DNA from: CALXCT01 sp964422185
GTDB lineage: Bacteria; Bacillota; Clostridia; Oscillospirales; Oscillospiraceae
Length of the DNA: 57,610 bases
Direction: 5' to 3'
Assembly (NCBI GenBank): GCA_964422185.1
Contig: CAYRAG010000005.1
Coordinates: 1-57,610 of the forward strand
The notes below the pieces were generated by a model, which searched no databases, was not told where the DNA came from, and worked only from the letters and a program-made list of their open reading frames with translations. The position numbers and the translations under genes are program-made. This document shows positions 50,270 through 57,610 of the stretch, one piece after another (the first letter of the stretch is position 1; every line of letters starts with the position of its first letter).

Positions 50270-51097
50270 GTGAGTCAGTATACTTATGAGCAGTATCAGG
50301 AGAGCGCCCAGGCCGTGCGCGGCCGTCTGGGGCAGTTCACGCCGGAGGTCGCCATGATCCTCGGCTCCGGCCTGGGATTTCTGGGCGATCTGGTGCAGGA
50401 TCCCGTCTTTGTGGACTACCGGGATATCCCGCATTTCAAGGCCTCCACGGCGCCCGGCCACAGGGGGCGGTTCGTGTTCGGCGTCCTGGATGGCCGGAAG
50501 GTGGCGGTCATGCAGGGCAGGATGCACCACTACGAGGGATACTCCTACGAGGAGGCGTCCTACGCGGTGCGGGTGCTCCGCCTGCTGGGCTGCGGCACCC
50601 TGCTCGTCACCAACGCCGCCGGCTGTGTGCGCACGGAATGGAACGCCGGCGATCTGATGCTCATCACGGATCAGATTAAGATGTTCTCCGAGTCCCCCCT
50701 GCGCGGGGAGAATCTGCCGCAGTTCGGCGTGCGCTTCCCGGACGCCAGCCACCTGTACACCCCCGCGCTGCAGCAGATTGCCCGGGAGACGGCGGGCGAG
50801 CTGGGGATCCTCCTGCGGGAGGGCGTCTACTTCTACAGCTACGGCCCACAGTATGAGACCCCGGCGGAGATCCGGGCGATCCGGACGCTGGGCGGCGACG
50901 CCGTCGGCATGTCCACGGCACCGGAGGTCATCGTGGCCGCCCACTGCGGCATGAAAGTGCTGGGCTTCAGTCTTCTCTCCAATATGGCTGCCGGGATTCT
51001 GGATCAGCCCCTCACGGAGCAGGAGGTTCTGGACGCCGGCGAGGCGGCGAAGGAGAAGTTCTCCGCGCTGGTGCGCGGCTGCCTGAAAAAGCTCTGA
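50270..51097 (+). CDS. punA: Purine nucleoside phosphorylase (PNP-I type)
   Basis: A 275-residue trimeric-type phosphorylase that splits purine nucleosides to base and ribose 1-phosphate. Visible motifs: MILGSGLGFLGD, APGHRGRFVFG, MQGRMHHYEGYS, VTNAAGCV, SYGPQYETPAEIRAI and GGDAVGMSTAPEV, plus a late FSLLSNMAAG. The GTG at 50270 follows AAAGGGG. It is followed 38 bases later by an adenosine-type deaminase; together they feed purine salvage. Confidence 0.94.
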   Translation: MSQYTYEQYQESAQAVRGRLGQFTPEVAMILGSGLGFLGDLVQDPVFVDYRDIPHFKASTAPGHRGRFVFGVLDGRKVAVMQGRMHHYEGYSYEEASYAVRVLRLLGCGTLLVTNAAGCVRTEWNAGDLMLITDQIKMFSESPLRGENLPQFGVRFPDASHLYTPALQQIARETAGELGILLREGVYFYSYGPQYETPAEIRAIRTLGGDAVGMSTAPEVIVAAHCGMKVLGFSLLSNMAAGILDQPLTEQEVLDAGEAAKEKFSALVRGCLKKL

Positions 51098-51135
51098 GAT
51101 CCCGGCCGTCGCCGGACAGACAGGGGAGGTTCGCT

Positions 51136-52437
51136 ATGTCTATTCTCTTTACCAATGTCACCGCCGTCACCATGGATCCCGGCCTGGGCACTGTCCGGGG
51201 CGCGTTCGTCGCGGTGGACGGCACCGCCATCTCCCATGTGGGGACGGACAGGCCGGAGGGAAACTTTGACCGCGTCATCGACTGCACCGGAAAGGTCATG
51301 CTCCCCGGTCTCATCAACGCCCACACCCATGTCCCCATGACCCTGATGCGGGGCTACGGCGGCGGCCATGACCTGCAGGACTGGCTGAACCACTACATCT
51401 TCCCCGCGGAGGACAGGCTGGACAGCCGGGCGGTAAAGGCGGGCACCGGCCTGGCCCTGGCGGAGCTCATCGCCGGCGGCTGCACCTGCGTCAACGACAT
51501 GTACTACTTCAGCGACGACATCGCGCAGACGGTGGCGGACGCGGGTCTCTCCGCGAACCTGAGCCGTGCGGTGACCTGCTTTGATCCCGATGTGAAACCG
51601 GAGGAGTTCGTCTCCTGCGTGGAGATGCGGGAGCTTGTGGACAGGTGGCACGGCTGGAACGGCGGCCAGATTCTGGTGGACGCCTCCATCCACGGCGAGT
51701 ACACCTCTTTCCTTAATCCCGCCATGTGGGACTACCTGGCGCAATACGCCGCCGACCACGGTCTGGGCATGCACATCCACCTGTCCGAGACCCGCAGCGA
51801 GCACGAGGAGTGCATCGCCCGGCACGGCCGCACCCCGGCCGCGGAGCTGGCCAGCCACGGCGTGTTCGATGTGAGAACCACCGCGGCCCACTGCGTGTGG
51901 ACCACCCCGGAGGACTGGGCGCTGCTGGCCGAAAAAGGCGTCACCGTCGCCCACAACCCGGTCTCCAACCTGAAGCTGGGCTCCGGGGTCGCCCCGATCC
52001 CCGCCATGGCCGCCGCCGGAATCAACATCGCCCTGGGCACGGACGGCGTGTCCTCCAACAACAGCCACGATATGTTCGAGGAGATCAAGCTTGCCGCCAT
52101 CCTCCACTGCGGCGTCAGCCACGATCCCATGGCCGTCACGCCCCTCCAGGCGCTGGAGATGGCGACTGTCAACGGGGCCCGCGCGCTGGGCCGGGACACC
52201 GGCGTGATTGCCGCCGGGAAGACCGCGGATCTGATTCTGGTGGATTTCGATCACCCGAACCTCATCCCCTGCCACGACCCGGTGGAGAACCTCGTCTTCT
52301 CCGCCCGGGGCAGCGATGTGGCTCTGACCATGGCCCGGGGGCGCGTCCTCTATGAAAACGGGCAGTTCCTGACACTGGATCTGGCGCGGATCCGCCGGGA
52401 AGTGGAGGAATACGCGCTGCCCAAACTGTTCGGCTGA
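51136..52437 (+). CDS. mtaD: MTA/SAH deaminase-type amidohydrolase
   Basis: A 433-residue metal-dependent amidohydrolase of the methylthioadenosine/S-adenosylhomocysteine deaminase (TrzA/ATZ) group. Metal ligands: HTH in NAHTHVPMTLMRGY, the later His in HIHLSETRSE and HCVWTTPEDW, and Asp in ALGTDGVSSNN. The ATG follows GGGGAGG. Its product (an inosyl compound) would be a substrate for the neighbouring phosphorylase, or it may act directly on adenosine. Confidence 0.9.
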   Translation: MSILFTNVTAVTMDPGLGTVRGAFVAVDGTAISHVGTDRPEGNFDRVIDCTGKVMLPGLINAHTHVPMTLMRGYGGGHDLQDWLNHYIFPAEDRLDSRAVKAGTGLALAELIAGGCTCVNDMYYFSDDIAQTVADAGLSANLSRAVTCFDPDVKPEEFVSCVEMRELVDRWHGWNGGQILVDASIHGEYTSFLNPAMWDYLAQYAADHGLGMHIHLSETRSEHEECIARHGRTPAAELASHGVFDVRTTAAHCVWTTPEDWALLAEKGVTVAHNPVSNLKLGSGVAPIPAMAAAGINIALGTDGVSSNNSHDMFEEIKLAAILHCGVSHDPMAVTPLQALEMATVNGARALGRDTGVIAAGKTADLILVDFDHPNLIPCHDPVENLVFSARGSDVALTMARGRVLYENGQFLTLDLARIRREVEEYALPKLFG

Positions 52438-52464
52438 CCGCCGGATCTCTGAGGAGGGTCTCCT

Positions 52465-54150
52465 TTGTCCCGTCAGACCAAATCCACCTTTTTCGGCGGC
52501 GCCGCCATCCTTGCGGTGGGCATCGCCGTGGTCAAGGTCATCGGCATGTTCTACAAGATCCCCCTGGGCAACATCATCGGGGACTCCGGATATGCCGACT
52601 TCTCAAACGCCTACTACATCTACTCCGTCCTGCTCACCATCTCCACCGCGGGTCTCCCGGTGGCGCTGTCCAAGATGGTCTCCGAGGCGGACACGCTGGG
52701 CCGCCAGGATCAGGTGCACAAGGTATTCCGCACCGCGCTGGGCGCGTTCCTGATCCTGGGCGTCATCTCGTTCTTCATCATGTACTTCGGCGCGGATCGC
52801 CTGGCGGCCATGATGCAGGACTCCCGCGCCGCCATTGGAATCCGGGTGCTGTCCCCGGCGGTGATCTGCGTGGGCTGTCTGGCCGCGTTCCGGGGCTACG
52901 CCCAGGGCCATGGCAACATGACGCCCACCGCGGTATCCCAGATTATCGAGGCGCTGTGCAAGCTCTTTATCGGGCTGGGCCTGGCGCTGTACCTGGTCAG
53001 TTTGGGCGCGGAGGAGAACGAGGCCGCCGCGGGCGCCATCGCCGGCGTCACCATCGGCACCGTGCTGGCCCTGGCCTATATGATCCTGAATTTCGTCTCG
53101 TCCCGCTCCAAAGAGGAGGCGTGCCACGACCACTACACCGACAGCACCGGCACCATCCTGCGCACGCTGCTGGCCATCGCCATCCCCATCACGCTGACCT
53201 CCTCCATGACGGGCATTGTCACCGTCATCGACTCCGCTCTGGTGCAGGGTCAGCTTCAGAAAGTCCTGCTGGCCAATCCGGACAGCTGGGAGATGTACGC
53301 CCACTTCATCGACTTCGCGCCCCTGCGGCAGGCGCTGGCCGCGGGCGGGGACTCCTCCGCCCTCCTGGCGGAGGACATCAGCCGGTCCATCTACGGCAAT
53401 TACTCCGGCGCCATTACGCTGTACAACCTGCCCTCCTCGCTGATGGTGGCCATCACGGCGTCTGTCATCCCCGCCATCTCCGCCGCCCTCGCCCGGAGGG
53501 ATCGGCAGAACGCCCGGAAAATCGCGGCCTCCTCCCTGCGGATGTGCGCTCTCGTCGCGCTTCCCATGGGCGTCGGTCTGATGGTTCTGGGCAGACCCAT
53601 TATGGACATGCTCTTCCCCTCCTTTGACGCGAAGATCTCCGGGGCGCTGCTGTCCATGCTGGGTTTCGCCTCCATCTTCGTGTGCCTGATGCTGGTGTGC
53701 AACTCCGTCCTCCAGGCCTACGGCTTCATCAACCTGCCGGTGGTCGTCATGGTGGTGGGCGGCGTGATTAAAATCATCGTCAATTACATTCTGGTGGGCA
53801 CGCCCTCCGTCGGCATCTACGGCGCACCGGTGGGCAACATCCTGTGCTTCGGCCTGGTGTGCGTCATCGACCTTCTGGTCGTCGCCCGCGTGATCCCGAA
53901 ATTCCCCAATCCCGTCACCCTGTTCGCCAAGCCGCTCCTCTCCGCCGCCGTCATGGGCGCGGCGGCCTGGGGCACTTACCATCTCACCTCCCGCTTCCTG
54001 TCCAGCAACGCGCTGTGCACCCTGTGCTCCATCGCCGTGGGCGGTATCGTCTATCTGGGTCTGGTCATCGTACTGCGGGCCATTACAAGGGACGAACTGG
54101 CTCTGATGCCCAAAGGAGAGAAGATCGCGGCGATTCTTCACATCTCCTGA
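52465..54150 (+). CDS. SpoVB/YabM-like MOP flippase
   Basis: A 561-residue membrane protein with about 14 helices of the MATE/MOP polysaccharide flippase group. N-terminal STFFGGAAILAVGIAVVKVIGMFYKIPLGNIIG, STAGLPVALSKMVSEA, and FRGYAQGHGNMTPTAVSQIIEALCKL are typical of the YabM/SpoVB/YtgP branch. The start is TTG at 52465 after GAGGAGGG. Its position directly before mazG repeats the B. subtilis yabM-yabN order. It could move cell wall or spore cortex lipid precursors. Confidence 0.88.
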   Translation: MSRQTKSTFFGGAAILAVGIAVVKVIGMFYKIPLGNIIGDSGYADFSNAYYIYSVLLTISTAGLPVALSKMVSEADTLGRQDQVHKVFRTALGAFLILGVISFFIMYFGADRLAAMMQDSRAAIGIRVLSPAVICVGCLAAFRGYAQGHGNMTPTAVSQIIEALCKLFIGLGLALYLVSLGAEENEAAAGAIAGVTIGTVLALAYMILNFVSSRSKEEACHDHYTDSTGTILRTLLAIAIPITLTSSMTGIVTVIDSALVQGQLQKVLLANPDSWEMYAHFIDFAPLRQALAAGGDSSALLAEDISRSIYGNYSGAITLYNLPSSLMVAITASVIPAISAALARRDRQNARKIAASSLRMCALVALPMGVGLMVLGRPIMDMLFPSFDAKISGALLSMLGFASIFVCLMLVCNSVLQAYGFINLPVVVMVVGGVIKIIVNYILVGTPSVGIYGAPVGNILCFGLVCVIDLLVVARVIPKFPNPVTLFAKPLLSAAVMGAAAWGTYHLTSRFLSSNALCTLCSIAVGGIVYLGLVIVLRAITRDELALMPKGEKIAAILHIS

Positions 54151-54157
54151 ACTCCCC

Positions 54158-54194
54158 GGATCGGGCGGGGAACCCCCGATCCTTTCCCGTTTTG
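54158..54194 (+). terminator. Terminator between the flippase gene and mazG
   Basis: An 8-bp stem (54158-54165 with 54175-54182) followed by TTTCCCGTTTT. Confidence 0.7.
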
Positions 54195-54246
54195 CGTACT
54201 TTTTTTGGCATTCTTTTTCAAAAGATCTTGCAGAGGGCTGATTTTT

Positions 54247-55053
54247 GTGGTAGATTATTCCGGCAAATCTTTCTTCAATGTGAACGACCTGGTGGAAATC
54301 GTCCGCATACTCCGCGCACCCGGCGGCTGCCCCTGGGACAGGGAGCAGACCCACGAGAGCCTGCGGCGCAATCTTCTGGAGGAGTCCTACGAGGTGGTGG
54401 AAGCCATCGACCAGGGCGACCCGGATCATCTGAAAGAGGAGCTGGGCGATGTCCTGCTCCAGATTGTGTTCCACGCCGGCATTGAAACCGAAGCGGGGCG
54501 GTTTACCCTGGACGATGTGGCGGACGGGATCTGCAAAAAGCTGATTTACCGCCACCCGCATGTGTTTGGCGATGTGAGCGTCTCCGGCACCGGGGAAGTG
54601 CTTGCCAACTGGGAAAAACTCAAGCGTGCGGAAAAGGGCCAGGCCACCAACACAGACGCGCTGGAATCCGTGGCGCGCAGTCTTCCCGCCCTGTGGCGGG
54701 CGGAGAAAATTCAGAAAAAGGCCTCCAAAGCCGGCCTTGACTGGCCCGATACGAAAGGCGCCGTGGACAAACTGTCCGAGGAGCTGGACGAGCTCAAAGC
54801 GGCCATCGACGGCGGCGCCAATATCGAGGAGGAACTGGGAGACCTGCTGTTCTCGGTCGTCAATGTGGCACGGTTTGTCAAAGTGGATCCGGAGGCCGCG
54901 CTCAGCGGCGCCTGCGACAAGTTTATCGAGCGCTTCCGCGAGGTGGAGCGGATGGCCGGCGAGTCGGGACAGGCCATGGAGGACATGGATCCGGACGCTC
55001 TGGACAGACTGTGGGAACAGGCAAAGCAGGACTTAAATGCGAACTCGCATTAA
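54247..55053 (+). CDS. mazG: Nucleoside triphosphate pyrophosphohydrolase MazG (YabN-like)
   Basis: A 268-residue protein with two MazG domains: residues about 25-130 (CPWDREQTHESLRRNLLEESYEVVEAID, EELGDVLLQIVFHA) and about 160-250 (KLSEELDELKAAID, EELGDLLFSVVNVARF). The acidic EExxE...ExxD residues bind Mg. It hydrolyses NTPs such as damaged or (d)NTPs. The start is GTG at 54247; the in-frame ATG at 54205 has no ribosome site. It lies in the yabM-yabN-(hup)-yabO order. Confidence 0.9.
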   Translation: MVDYSGKSFFNVNDLVEIVRILRAPGGCPWDREQTHESLRRNLLEESYEVVEAIDQGDPDHLKEELGDVLLQIVFHAGIETEAGRFTLDDVADGICKKLIYRHPHVFGDVSVSGTGEVLANWEKLKRAEKGQATNTDALESVARSLPALWRAEKIQKKASKAGLDWPDTKGAVDKLSEELDELKAAIDGGANIEEELGDLLFSVVNVARFVKVDPEAALSGACDKFIERFREVERMAGESGQAMEDMDPDALDRLWEQAKQDLNANSH

Positions 55054-55061
55054 GTATAAAA
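55032..55061 (+). promoter_or_regulatory. Dyad and putative promoter of hup
   Basis: CTTAA(A)TGCGA and TCGCATTAAG form a nearly perfect 10-bp inverted repeat (55032-55042 with 55045-55054) over the mazG stop codon. It overlaps a weak -35 (TTAAAT) and sits just before TATAAA (55056-55061). It looks like an operator, but the RNA hairpin could instead end the mazG transcript. Confidence 0.5.
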
Positions 55062-55110
55062 AACCTGGCGGCGAAGCCGCGCACAGAAGAATTGTAGGAG
55101 GAATATCAAC

Positions 55111-55386
55111 ATGAACAAAGCTGATCTGATCACAGCCGTCGCTGAGAAGGCTTCCCTGTCCAAGAAGGACACTGAGGCCGCCATCAACGCCACCGTCGAG
55201 GTTATCACTAAAACGCTTGCTGAGGGTGATAAAGTCCAGTTGGTGGGATTTGGTGCTTTCGAAGTGAAGCATCGCGCCGCCCGCATCGGACGCAACCCCA
55301 GGACGAAGGAGAGCATCAAGATCCCCGCTTCCACGGTTCCTGTGTTCAAGGCCGGCAAGACTCTGAAGAACGCTGTCGCGAAGTAA
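55111..55386 (+). CDS. hup: DNA-binding protein HU
   Basis: A 91-residue histone-like protein with the complete HU fold: MNKADLITAVAEKASLSKKD, GFGAFEVKHRAARIGRNPRT (beta arm), and VPVFKAGKTLKNAV. The ATG follows TAGGAGG. Codon use is less GC-rich than its neighbours, as in many highly expressed genes. It has its own terminator. Confidence 0.97.
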   Translation: MNKADLITAVAEKASLSKKDTEAAINATVEVITKTLAEGDKVQLVGFGAFEVKHRAARIGRNPRTKESIKIPASTVPVFKAGKTLKNAVAK

Positions 55387-55408
55387 TTAAAGACCGATTC
55401 GGTTTGAC

Positions 55409-55440
55409 AAAAATGGAGGCTGTGCTGGCCTCCATTTTTG
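55409..55440 (+). terminator. Terminator of hup
   Basis: A stem AAAAATGGAGGC/GCCTCCATTTTT with a T run on the plus strand. Confidence 0.92.
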
Positions 55441-55461
55441 TATGTGTGAAGGAGCCAATTC

Positions 55462-55704
55462 ATGCGTCTGGACAAATGGCTCAAAGTATCCCGGCTCATC
55501 AAGCGCCGAACCGTCGCCAACGAGGCGTGCGACGCCGCCCGGGTCACCGCCAACGGGCGGCCGGTAAAAGCCTCCTACGAGGTAAAAGTCGGGGATGTGC
55601 TGGAAATCCGCTTCGGGGAGCGAATCCTGAAACTGGAAGTGCTCGTGGTGGCGGACAATGTCGGCAAGGCGGACGCCAGCGCCATGTACCGGGAACTTCT
55701 GTAG
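55462..55704 (+). CDS. rqcP: S4-domain RNA-binding protein RqcP (YabO-like)
   Basis: An 80-residue S4-domain protein: MRLDKWLKVSRLIKRRTVAN, ARVTANGRPVKASYEVKVGD. It matches RqcP/YabO, which acts in ribosome quality control with RqcH to add alanine tails to stalled chains. The ATG at 55462 follows GAAGGAG. Its place after mazG (and hup) fits the yabN-yabO order of Firmicutes. Confidence 0.92.
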   Translation: MRLDKWLKVSRLIKRRTVANEACDAARVTANGRPVKASYEVKVGDVLEIRFGERILKLEVLVVADNVGKADASAMYRELL

Positions 55705-55707
55705 CTG

Positions 55708-55747
55708 AAAAACCGCCCGCGGAGAATCTCTTCTCCGCGGGCGGTTT
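55708..55747. terminator. Bidirectional terminator between rqcP and lepB
   Basis: A perfect stem AAACCGCCCGCGGAGA/TCTCCGCGGGCGGTTT, flanked by AAA on the left and TTTGTCTGT on the right, between convergent genes. Confidence 0.88.
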
Positions 55748-55761
55748 GTCTGTCCTGTCTC

Positions 55762-56370
55762 CTAGACGAGGATCTGCAGCTTGTTCAGCGGGAACAGGAT
55801 GCACACCGCCCGTCCCAGAACATACCGCTGGTCTATCGTACCCACATCGATGTGCCGGCTGTCTGTGGAGTCATTGCGGTTATCGCCCATCACGAAAATC
55901 TCTCCCTCCGGCACCGTGATCTCCGTGATGCCCATACTCGGGTAGAACGGTCTTGGATCCCGCATCTTCTCCCAGAGATACGGCTCATCCAGCACCTCTC
56001 CGTCCACGGAGACGGTGCCGTCATCGTAGTCAATTTTTACGGTCTGCCCTCCGACGGCGATGCAGCGCTTGACAATCGCCCTGCCCTCCAGCACGGAGGC
56101 GGCGCTGGCCTCCCCGTCATTGAGAACCAGGATATCCCCCTGTTTCGGGGTGTAGCCGAAGCTCTGGCAGAACAGAATCTCGCCGTTCGCCAGGGTCTGA
56201 TCCATGGAGTGGCCGACCACCCCGATAATCCTGCCAAAGAAACTGAATATCAAAGTGAGCGCGACCAGGGCCACCACCAGCGCCTGCAGCCAGTAAAACA
56301 GGGCGGAGCGCATCCCCTGGTCCTCGTTGTCTGCCTCTTTCCGGCTTATCTCCCGTCTGCCTTTCGCCAC
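55762..56370 (-). CDS. lepB: Signal peptidase I
   Basis: A 202-residue membrane serine protease that removes signal peptides. One N-terminal membrane helix (about 25-52) is followed by the catalytic Ser55 in GHSMDQTL and the general base Lys101 in AIVKRCIAVGGQ. VFVMGDNRNDSTDSRHIDVG-type motif blocks (here FVMGDNRNDSTDSR) are present. The start is GTG at 56370 after GGGAGGAGG. Confidence 0.95.
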   Translation of the reverse strand: MAKGRREISRKEADNEDQGMRSALFYWLQALVVALVALTLIFSFFGRIIGVVGHSMDQTLANGEILFCQSFGYTPKQGDILVLNDGEASAASVLEGRAIVKRCIAVGGQTVKIDYDDGTVSVDGEVLDEPYLWEKMRDPRPFYPSMGITEITVPEGEIFVMGDNRNDSTDSRHIDVGTIDQRYVLGRAVCILFPLNKLQILV

Positions 56371-56418
56371 GGAGCATCCTCCTCCCGGTACGCGGCGTCT
56401 CTCCCGAGACAGCGCCCA

Positions 56419-56706
56419 TTATACCACGGCCGGAACCCGCGTGCAACAGGCACCGGTTATCCGGATCGGCAGGAAACCTGTCCGCCATCCCCTTTGTGCG
56501 CCCACCTCCTGCGGCGGAGGGGATACCTCCGGTATTTTGCGGTGCCTGAATACCTCTCTCTTTGGGTTCGCGTGGCTTTGCATGAAAGACTTCCCAGTCA
56601 TCTCCCGGAAGTTGTAACCGAATTCGTCATACCAGCACTGCTCCCTGATATATTTCAACCCTTCAATCTTTCCTATTGGCATATCATATCTGTCTGACTG
56701 AAGCAT
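56419..56706 (-). CDS. Doubtful small ORF between lepB and the transposase
   Basis: A 95-residue frame from an ATG at 56706 with GAAAGGGAG directly upstream. The first about 55 residues (SDRYDMPIGKIEGLKYIREQ, WYDEFGYNFREMTGKSFM) look protein-like, while the rest is arginine/proline-rich and resembles non-coding translation. The DNA is less GC-rich than the surroundings. It may be a gene remnant beside the insertion sequence. I do not recognise it. Confidence 0.3.
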   Translation of the reverse strand: MLQSDRYDMPIGKIEGLKYIREQCWYDEFGYNFREMTGKSFMQSHANPKREVFRHRKIPEVSPPPQEVGAQRGWRTGFLPIRITGACCTRVPAVV

Positions 56707-56768
56707 CTCCCTTTCACCCGTCACTACTATGCTACTAAACACAGAAAATCGGTTTTTCAGGTATGCAG

Positions 56769-57610
56769 TTAAATTTGCACGACCAATGGAGTATTTAACT
56801 GCTCGAACAGGTCTGCCTGCTTCTTCAGACAGTTACATACCACCCATTCCCCATGACGCTTGTTGGCTTTTACCATGCGGGCTTCCAGCAGGCATGTGTT
56901 GATATCTTTCCCCTTGATGCCTGCTACTGCTTCCCCCACTTCCTGATGGATCAGCGCTGACACAAGCATAATGAAAGCAAGACCCTGCGTCTGATAATCG
57001 TCATCCGCATGAAAGCGGTGATATCCTGCTTTATTTTTAAAGTAGTTGTAGAATGTGTCGATCGTCCCGCACTTTTTATACAGGGTATAAATTTCCTGCG
57101 CTGACCCGGCGTCCAGGCTGGCTTGGAGGACAGTGACCCCAAAACCGCCTTTTGCCCTTTCGAAGCTTTCCTCTGTGTATGCCCGGTCGCCCCGCGCCAT
57201 ACGGCACAGGTAGTTTTCCTGCTCCGCAGCCGATTCATTCAGGTCACGGCAGGTAAGGACACGGAATCCGTCAATCACCTCATCCCTGTACTCGACGACC
57301 GATGCTTTCTTCCCTTTCTGGTACATGAACCGGTCATGCATCTCCAGACTGTCGACGGCCGCCCTGCAGGTGTTCAGGTTTTTGCCGAGGGGGATGATAC
57401 AGGCATTCCCGTTGCTGCTTAGAAAGCGGATGTTCTCGGAACGGTAAAAACCCCGGTCGACAACAAAGAGCATATCTTTCCACTCGACCTGGCTGAAAAA
57501 ATCCTTGATGCTGACCCTATCTGTGCCGGCCCCCTCATAAATCCCGGATAAAAGCGGAACCCCGGTATTTATGTCATACGCCATGAGCAGGTTGATCTGT
57601 GACTCGCCAA
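56769..57610 (-). mobile_element. IS transposase (IS1634/IS4-like DDE type), partial at window edge
   Basis: The C-terminal part of a DDE transposase runs off the right edge. The frame is still open at the last base (GESQINLLMAYDINTGVPL around 57610-57550). Visible: an Asp in LFVVDRGFYRSENIRFL, a basic RDEVIDGFRVLTCRD, the YEE-type region YTEESFERAKGGFGV, LYKKCGTIDTFYNYFKNKAGYHRFHADDDYQTQGLAFI with a late acidic residue, and a C-terminal QLNTPLVVQI. Base composition is lower in GC than the neighbours. The right end of the element and any terminal repeats are outside the window; I could not fix the left end between 56707 and 56768. Confidence 0.82.

Noticed and set aside
1..57610. tRNA, rRNA, tmRNA or phage genes
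   Set aside because: I scanned for cloverleaf-type and phage structural signals by eye and saw none; a covariance search would be needed to exclude small RNAs fully.

Overview
The window is a high-GC stretch from a strictly anaerobic Gram-positive bacterium, most likely a gut-type clostridium (Oscillospiraceae-like; this is an inference from gene content and order). The evidence is: pieces of the Bacillus-type glmU-prs-pth-mfd and yabM-yabN-yabO neighbourhoods, a T-box leader and a TPP riboswitch, TTGACA/TATAAT promoters with 17-base spacing, strong Shine-Dalgarno sites, many GTG and TTG starts, a 2-oxoacid:ferredoxin oxidoreductase, a complete [FeFe]-hydrogenase maturation set and a pyruvate formate-lyase activase. 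A run of 100 N shows that it is a scaffold.

Layout. 0.1-9.2 kb (minus): a ten-gene Mrp/Mbh-type cation/proton antiporter operon with four antiporter-like subunits. 9.4-10.4 kb (minus): gap. 10.8-15.1 kb (plus): an orphan RelB/DinJ-like antitoxin between two copies of a 55-base repeat, then a GlmU acetyltransferase-domain protein, prs, pth and mnmE. 15.2-18.7 kb (minus): mfd. 19.0-22.3 kb (minus): a four-subunit 2-oxoacid:ferredoxin oxidoreductase operon behind a T-box. 22.8-27.8 kb (minus): an accessory block with a broken AlbA/winged-helix gene carrying a 13-bp tandem repeat, a CbiE/CbiT-like methyltransferase, an AAA/PD-(D/E)XK protein with eroded active-site motifs, a 20-residue membrane peptide and a small membrane protein. 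28.0-30.6 kb (plus): lspA, rluD and an Ldh2-family dehydrogenase. 30.6-35.5 kb (minus): a zinc-ribbon membrane protein, then the hydrogenase maturation operon (TM1266-like regulator, hydE, hydG, hydF) behind a structured leader with an intrinsic terminator. 35.7-39.3 kb (plus): dCMP deaminase, a small membrane protein, a secreted carbohydrate-binding lipoprotein and an AEC transporter. 39.4-45.6 kb (minus): a small protein, a HAD phosphatase, TPP-controlled thiT, a PrsA-type foldase cut by the assembly gap, and an SGNH/MBOAT acylation pair. 45.8-55.7 kb (plus): pflA, a Gld-type ABC transporter, purine salvage genes, a SpoVB/YabM-like flippase, mazG, HU and rqcP. 55.8 kb to the end (minus): lepB, a doubtful small ORF and an IS transposase running off the edge.

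How it fits together: ferredoxin reduced by the oxidoreductase would feed the [FeFe] hydrogenase whose maturases are encoded here, while the multi-antiporter complex couples cation and proton gradients. The most unusual signals are the repeat-interrupted AlbA/winged-helix gene, the unassigned leader of the hydrogenase maturation operon, and the T-box in front of a ketoacid:ferredoxin oxidoreductase.
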